Made by a program: the position numbers and the translations under genes
Shown: positions 60,407-64,000 of the stretch, piece after piece
How the letters are laid out: every line of letters starts with the position of its first letter
Position numbering within the stretch: the stretch's first letter is position 1
Notes under the pieces: generated by a model
Database searches by the model: none
Told to the model about the DNA's origin: nothing
The model's input: the letters and a program-made list of their open reading frames with translations, nothing else
DNA from: Lysinibacillus agricola
GTDB lineage: Bacteria; Bacillota; Bacilli; Bacillales_A; Planococcaceae
Length of the DNA stretch: 64,000 bases
Direction: 5' to 3'
NCBI RefSeq assembly: GCF_016638705.1
Contig: NZ_CP067341.1
Location: forward strand, 2,111,501 to 2,175,500

Positions 60407-61666
60407 ATGACAGTGTCAAATGATGAAAAATGGATCGATAAAAAAATATCTAGACGTGAAATGTTAAAGCTATCAGGTATCGGAGTAGCTGGTGTAGCTA
60501 TTGGAGCTTCTGGCTTAGGTGGTGTCATGAAAGTAATGGGCTATGATGTGTTTGAGCCCGTTGCAGACAGCACGACTGCGCGTAATAAAGTTGATTTCTA
60601 TGGAAAACATCAATCTGGCATAGTTACACCTGTTCAGACAAATATTTATTTTGCTTCTTTGGATGTTTTATTTACATCAAAGAAAGAGCTACAAGAGTTG
60701 TTCAAACAATGGACACCTCTTGTTGTACGTTTAATGAATGGTGAATTAATGGTAGATTTAACAACAAATACTAGAGTTCCTACAGGAGATACAGGCGAAG
60801 CGGAGGGTTTAGATGCTTCGAATTTATCGATTACAATAGGCGTTGGGCCATCTTTGTTCGATAAACTTGGTATCCAGCATTTGAAGCCCGCAGAATTAAA
60901 CGATTTACCACATTTCCCAAAAGATCAGCTACTAAAAGAGTTTACAGGTGGAGATCTTTGTATTCAAGCATGTGCGGATGATCCACAGGTGGCATTCCAC
61001 GCAGTACGTAATTTAGTGCGTGCGGCCTCAGGCAAGGTAGAGATTAAATGGTCACAGGCAGGCTTCAACTCTTTCCCAGCTGGTGGAGGAACACCTCGTA
61101 ATTTATTTGCATTCAAGGATGGTACGGTAAATCCATCGATTACAGATGAAAAAGATTTAAACAAAGTTGTATGGGTCGATAAAGGCTGGCTAAAAGGTGG
61201 CTCTTATTTAGTTGCCCGTAAAATTCAAATGCATCTTGAAACATGGGATCGCACATCTTTGAAGGATCAGGAAGCGACATTTGGTCGTTATCGCGACAGT
61301 GGAGCTCCATTAGGGAAAAAGAAGGAATTTGATGATTTCGATGTAGAGGCGAAGGATAGCAACAGCGAGTATATTATGCCAGATACTTCACATGTGCATT
61401 TGGCACGTAAATCAGGTGCTCGTATTTTACGTCGCTCATACTCTTATGCATCAGGTGTTATGACTAATACAGGCGCGCATGATGCAGGGCTATTATTTGT
61501 ATCTTTTCAGAAAGACCCAGCACAATTTACAACAGTCCAAAATAGCTTAGGGCGAATGGATAAGATGAATGAGTACATTACCCATCGAGGCAGCGCAGTG
61601 TTTGCTTGCTTCCCTGGTGTACAAAAGGGGAGTTATATAGGTGAAGCACTTTTTAACGCGCTGTAG
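60407..61666 (+). CDS. efeB: DyP-type peroxidase EfeB
   Basis: This 419-residue haem peroxidase has a Tat signal (SRREMLKLSG then an Ala/Gly helix), the GxxDG motif in FAFKDGTVNPS, a likely proximal His in TSHVHLARKSG, and Arg and Asp in ILRRSYSYASG. As with Bacillus YwbN, it is exported folded by Tat and oxidises ferrous iron for EfeU. It is coupled to efeO by six bases and overlaps efeU by 26. Confidence 0.93.
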   Translation: MTVSNDEKWIDKKISRREMLKLSGIGVAGVAIGASGLGGVMKVMGYDVFEPVADSTTARNKVDFYGKHQSGIVTPVQTNIYFASLDVLFTSKKELQELFKQWTPLVVRLMNGELMVDLTTNTRVPTGDTGEAEGLDASNLSITIGVGPSLFDKLGIQHLKPAELNDLPHFPKDQLLKEFTGGDLCIQACADDPQVAFHAVRNLVRAASGKVEIKWSQAGFNSFPAGGGTPRNLFAFKDGTVNPSITDEKDLNKVVWVDKGWLKGGSYLVARKIQMHLETWDRTSLKDQEATFGRYRDSGAPLGKKKEFDDFDVEAKDSNSEYIMPDTSHVHLARKSGARILRRSYSYASGVMTNTGAHDAGLLFVSFQKDPAQFTTVQNSLGRMDKMNEYITHRGSAVFACFPGVQKGSYIGEALFNAL

Positions 61667-63359
61667 TTTAGTACTTTGCTTGTTATTGGCACTTGCTGTA
61701 CCAGTGCAGGCAGCGCAATCATATAGTCACTTGTACATTTCTATTAGTGATGCGCTGATGAATACGAAGCAGGACAAGGAAGCTGAGGCAGAGCGTGCAC
61801 TTGAACAGTTTGCCACAGACTGGGCATCAGTCACATCTGAGCAAAAGGAAGCACAAGAAAAAGTGGATGAAATTCTTGCACAAGCAATTGAAGCTACTTC
61901 TAAGGATGAACGTTTAAAGGCACTGTCTGAATTGTCAAATGCCTTACGTGCATTAGAAAAGCTTGAAAATCCTGTAGATGAAGCGGCACAGCGAGCAGAA
62001 TTCGGCACGAAATTTAAACCCATCATGAAAGCATTTGAAGATGCCTTAGCAAGCGGTGACATAACTACAATCGACGCAGCGTATAAAGATTTTAATGCGA
62101 AATGGAAGAAAATTGAACGGCCTGTGCGTGAGCAAAGCATTGCCATGTACGGCCAAATTGAAACACAGATGGCCTTTATACGAATCACAATTGCTTCTGA
62201 AGAGCCAGATGTAGCTTTAATGCAATCTCAATATGCAGAATTAAAACAAACAATTGAGGATTTTGTAGCAGGTAATGATACGGCGAAAGTTGTAGAAGGA
62301 GAGTATTCCTTAGCAACATTACTTGCTTATATTGATGAGACGAACGATTTTATCGATGCAGGTGACTACAAGGCTGCTTCTAATAAAATTCGAGATTTCA
62401 TTAAAATATGGCCAAGTGTAGAAATAGATATTTCAACACGTAACGGCAGCCTTTATACAAAAATTGAAAGTGATATGCCGATTCTCGTTAGTGACTTATT
62501 GAAGTCTAACGTCGATGTTAAAACAATAAAAAGTAAGTTAGATAATTTCCGCACTGAAATTGAACTGATTCAAGGTGACTCAGATTATACGATGTGGGAT
62601 GCGGCTTTAATCTTACTGCGAGAAGGCTTAGAAGCATTGCTCATTATTATGGCATTAGTATCGTTCCTAGAGAAATCTGGACAAAAAACAATGCGCAAAT
62701 GGATATATACTGGTGCATTTGTTGGGATCTTACTATCAGCAGTAGCAGCTGTTTTAATGTCGACAATTTTCCAATCTGCGACAGTTGATACAAGTCGAGA
62801 GTTGATGGAAGGATATATTGGTTTACTAGCTGCTGCCATGATGATCGGGGTAGGTATTTGGCTCCATAGTAAATCGAGTGTGGTAAGCTGGAATCGCTAT
62901 ATTTCCAAACAAATGGGCAATGCCATCTCAAGTGGCTCGGTGTTTGCGATGGCCGCAATTAGCTTCTTATCCGTTTTCCGTGAAGGGGCAGAAACACTTG
63001 TCTTCTATGCAGGAATTGCACCTAAAATGGAGACATCTCAATTTGTGCTAGGAATCGTAGTAGCACTTCTAGTATTAGCTATTTTTGCATTTGTGTTATT
63101 TAAAGCAAGTGGAAAAATTCCAATTCATAAATTTTTCGCAGTGGCAACGGTGTTAATCTACGTACTGGCATTTAAAATCATTGGTGTTAGTCTGCATACA
63201 TTGCAGCTACGGGATACAGTTTCAACAACGATTGTAGATGGCTTGCCAGTTGTCAACATCATTGGTTTCTATCCAACTGTCGAAACAATGATTGGACAAT
63301 CGATTTTACTTTTACTTATTGTCGCTACGATCATTTATAAAAAGAAACAAAATAAATAG
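61641..63359 (+). CDS. efeU: Iron permease EfeU (FTR1 type) with N-terminal extracellular domain
   Basis: This 572-residue protein has a signal peptide (MKHFLTRCSLVLCLLLALAV), an alpha-helical extracytoplasmic domain (about 25-320) and seven FTR1 helices (325-570). Both REGxE motifs are present: LLREGLEALLII and FREGAETLVFYAG, which hold iron during transport. Bacillus EfeU (YwbL) has a similar long N-terminal domain. GTG 61641 is inside the end of efeB. Uptake of oxidised iron with EfeO and EfeB is expected. Confidence 0.92.
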   Translation: MKHFLTRCSLVLCLLLALAVPVQAAQSYSHLYISISDALMNTKQDKEAEAERALEQFATDWASVTSEQKEAQEKVDEILAQAIEATSKDERLKALSELSNALRALEKLENPVDEAAQRAEFGTKFKPIMKAFEDALASGDITTIDAAYKDFNAKWKKIERPVREQSIAMYGQIETQMAFIRITIASEEPDVALMQSQYAELKQTIEDFVAGNDTAKVVEGEYSLATLLAYIDETNDFIDAGDYKAASNKIRDFIKIWPSVEIDISTRNGSLYTKIESDMPILVSDLLKSNVDVKTIKSKLDNFRTEIELIQGDSDYTMWDAALILLREGLEALLIIMALVSFLEKSGQKTMRKWIYTGAFVGILLSAVAAVLMSTIFQSATVDTSRELMEGYIGLLAAAMMIGVGIWLHSKSSVVSWNRYISKQMGNAISSGSVFAMAAISFLSVFREGAETLVFYAGIAPKMETSQFVLGIVVALLVLAIFAFVLFKASGKIPIHKFFAVATVLIYVLAFKIIGVSLHTLQLRDTVSTTIVDGLPVVNIIGFYPTVETMIGQSILLLLIVATIIYKKKQNK

Positions 63360-63394
63360 AAGGGCGGATGAATATTCTTTCATCTGCTCTTTAT
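63360..63394 (+). terminator. Terminator of the efe operon
   Basis: GGGCGGATGAA pairs with TTCATCTGCTCT (G-T pairs included), followed by TTTATGTG. A second hairpin AGCAACAGATT / AATCTGCTGCT is at 63448-63474 and may serve the opposite gene. Confidence 0.7.
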
Positions 63395-63482
63395 GTGTTG
63401 AAAGCTATTGCGTCATTAAAGCGTCATCTGTATTTTGTGTATTAAAAAAAGCAACAGATTAGAATCTGCTGCTTAAATAAAT

Positions 63483-64000
63483 CTATAGTTTTGATATATT
63501 AGAAGCTAAAAATAATAAAAAGTAAACTCCCAAAATTCCAAAGAATATTTTTCTTTCTCCTCTAGCTATAAAGGAAATACATGTAAATACAATTGAAACA
63601 CCTGAAATCACACCATAAATAGGATTTTCTAATAAAAGGCTCAGAACGAGAAATATAATAAATGTTAAAAATGAAATATGTTTTAACACATAAAAAAATC
63701 GTTGGCCTCCTGTTTCAACAACTTTCCATCGACCAAGGTAAATAGTAGCATCCTTTTTTGGAGGAGATTCTAGCATTTCATTTGAAAATTTAGTATAAAT
63801 AGGTTGAATATAAGGTGCTCGATTGTCAATAGACTGAAACCCCCAATAAAACGGCTCTTTATTAATTAAAAACGGAGATAGGGGCTTAAATGAGGCTCCT
63901 TCTAGCTTGTCATCTGACTCATCTCTGTAAATAGGCAATAACTCTAATTCAGCATCGTATGAAAAAATAACACGTTGGTTTCCTATATCACCAAAATATT
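63483..64000 (-). CDS. Membrane protein of unknown function, N-terminus beyond the window
   Basis: The frame stays open to the window edge, with YFGDIGNQRVIFSYDAELEL preceding an in-frame TTG at 63938, so the gene begins past 64000. Visible are about 173 residues: a soluble N-terminal part, SFKPLSPFLINKEPFYWGF, and three hydrophobic helices near the C-terminus (FLTFIIFLVLSLLL, ISGVSIVFTCISFI and FFGILGVYFLLFLA). No family is recognised. The C-terminus ends SNISKL. Confidence 0.65.
   Translation of the reverse strand, partial: YFGDIGNQRVIFSYDAELELLPIYRDESDDKLEGASFKPLSPFLINKEPFYWGFQSIDNRAPYIQPIYTKFSNEMLESPPKKDATIYLGRWKVVETGGQRFFYVLKHISFLTFIIFLVLSLLLENPIYGVISGVSIVFTCISFIARGERKIFFGILGVYFLLFLASNISKL

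Overview
The window looks like chromosomal DNA from a low-GC, spore-forming member of the Bacillales, most probably Lysinibacillus or a close relative. The evidence is the AT-rich codon use, strong AGGAGG-type ribosome binding sites, frequent GTG and TTG starts, a YjcZ-type sporulation peptide, CotY/CotZ-like and YheC/D-like spore-coat proteins, a dpp/ykf-type muropeptide operon, Fur boxes of the Bacillus type and many short intergenic repeats. The genus is an inference from gene content.

Region 1 (1-8.0 kb): the start of a sodium:alanine symporter (edge-cut), an Asp/Glu racemase with a DmpA-type aminopeptidase, and a GntR-controlled catabolic operon. That operon has an ascorbate-type PTS (EIIA, EIIB, EIIC), a phosphotriesterase-like sugar-lactonase, a KDPG-type aldolase and a creatininase-family hydrolase. 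It probably imports a sugar acid or lactone as a phosphate, opens the lactone and cleaves the product.

Region 2 (8.6-20 kb): an eleven-gene muropeptide recycling operon of the Bacillus dpp/ykf type. It holds a VanX-like dipeptidase, DppA, YkfB epimerase, oligopeptide ABC transporter, LD-carboxypeptidase, beta-lactamase-like serine hydrolase and NlpC/P60 endopeptidase, with a possible CodY box in front. Its terminator has been split by a 124-bp MITE.

Region 3 (20-29 kb): a heptad-repeat coiled-coil protein, a LysM glucosaminidase between two 200-bp repeat elements, a two-gene OpuC-type osmoprotectant importer, a DUF2975/HTH pair, a decayed TetR gene in front of an SMR efflux pair (whose terminator carries a second copy of the MITE), and a truncated sigma factor.

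Region 4 (28.9-37.3 kb): the most unusual locus. A cysteine-poor CotZ-like protein is followed by a YheC/D ATP-grasp enzyme fused to a Mur ligase (cyanophycin-synthetase-like layout), a divergent L-amino-acid-ligase-like ATP-grasp enzyme and two stand-alone MurF-like ligases. I propose that it makes a non-ribosomal peptide or amino-acid polymer linked to the spore. A two-domain NlpC/P60 protein with one dead domain follows.

Region 5 (37.3-42 kb): a gene-poor decay zone with a 21-bp repeat array, broken genes, phage-regulator debris, a YjcZ peptide and a cobalamin riboswitch that controls only two very small ORFs.

Region 6 (42-51 kb): TetR plus 2,3-butanediol-type dehydrogenase, a PepSY membrane protein, a DesK/DesR-like two-component pair, a DUF418 protein, a methyltransferase, a small Pro-rich coat-like protein and a multiply broken ferredoxin-NADP reductase.

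Region 7 (51-64 kb): a Fur-boxed siderophore ABC importer, a lipoprotein and a NERD protein flanked by two related 103-bp-period repeat arrays, MarR plus MFS efflux with a palindromic operator, and a Fur-boxed EfeOBU iron uptake operon. A membrane protein runs off the end. Dispersed repeats (here called families A to D) and the tandem arrays occupy much of the intergenic space.
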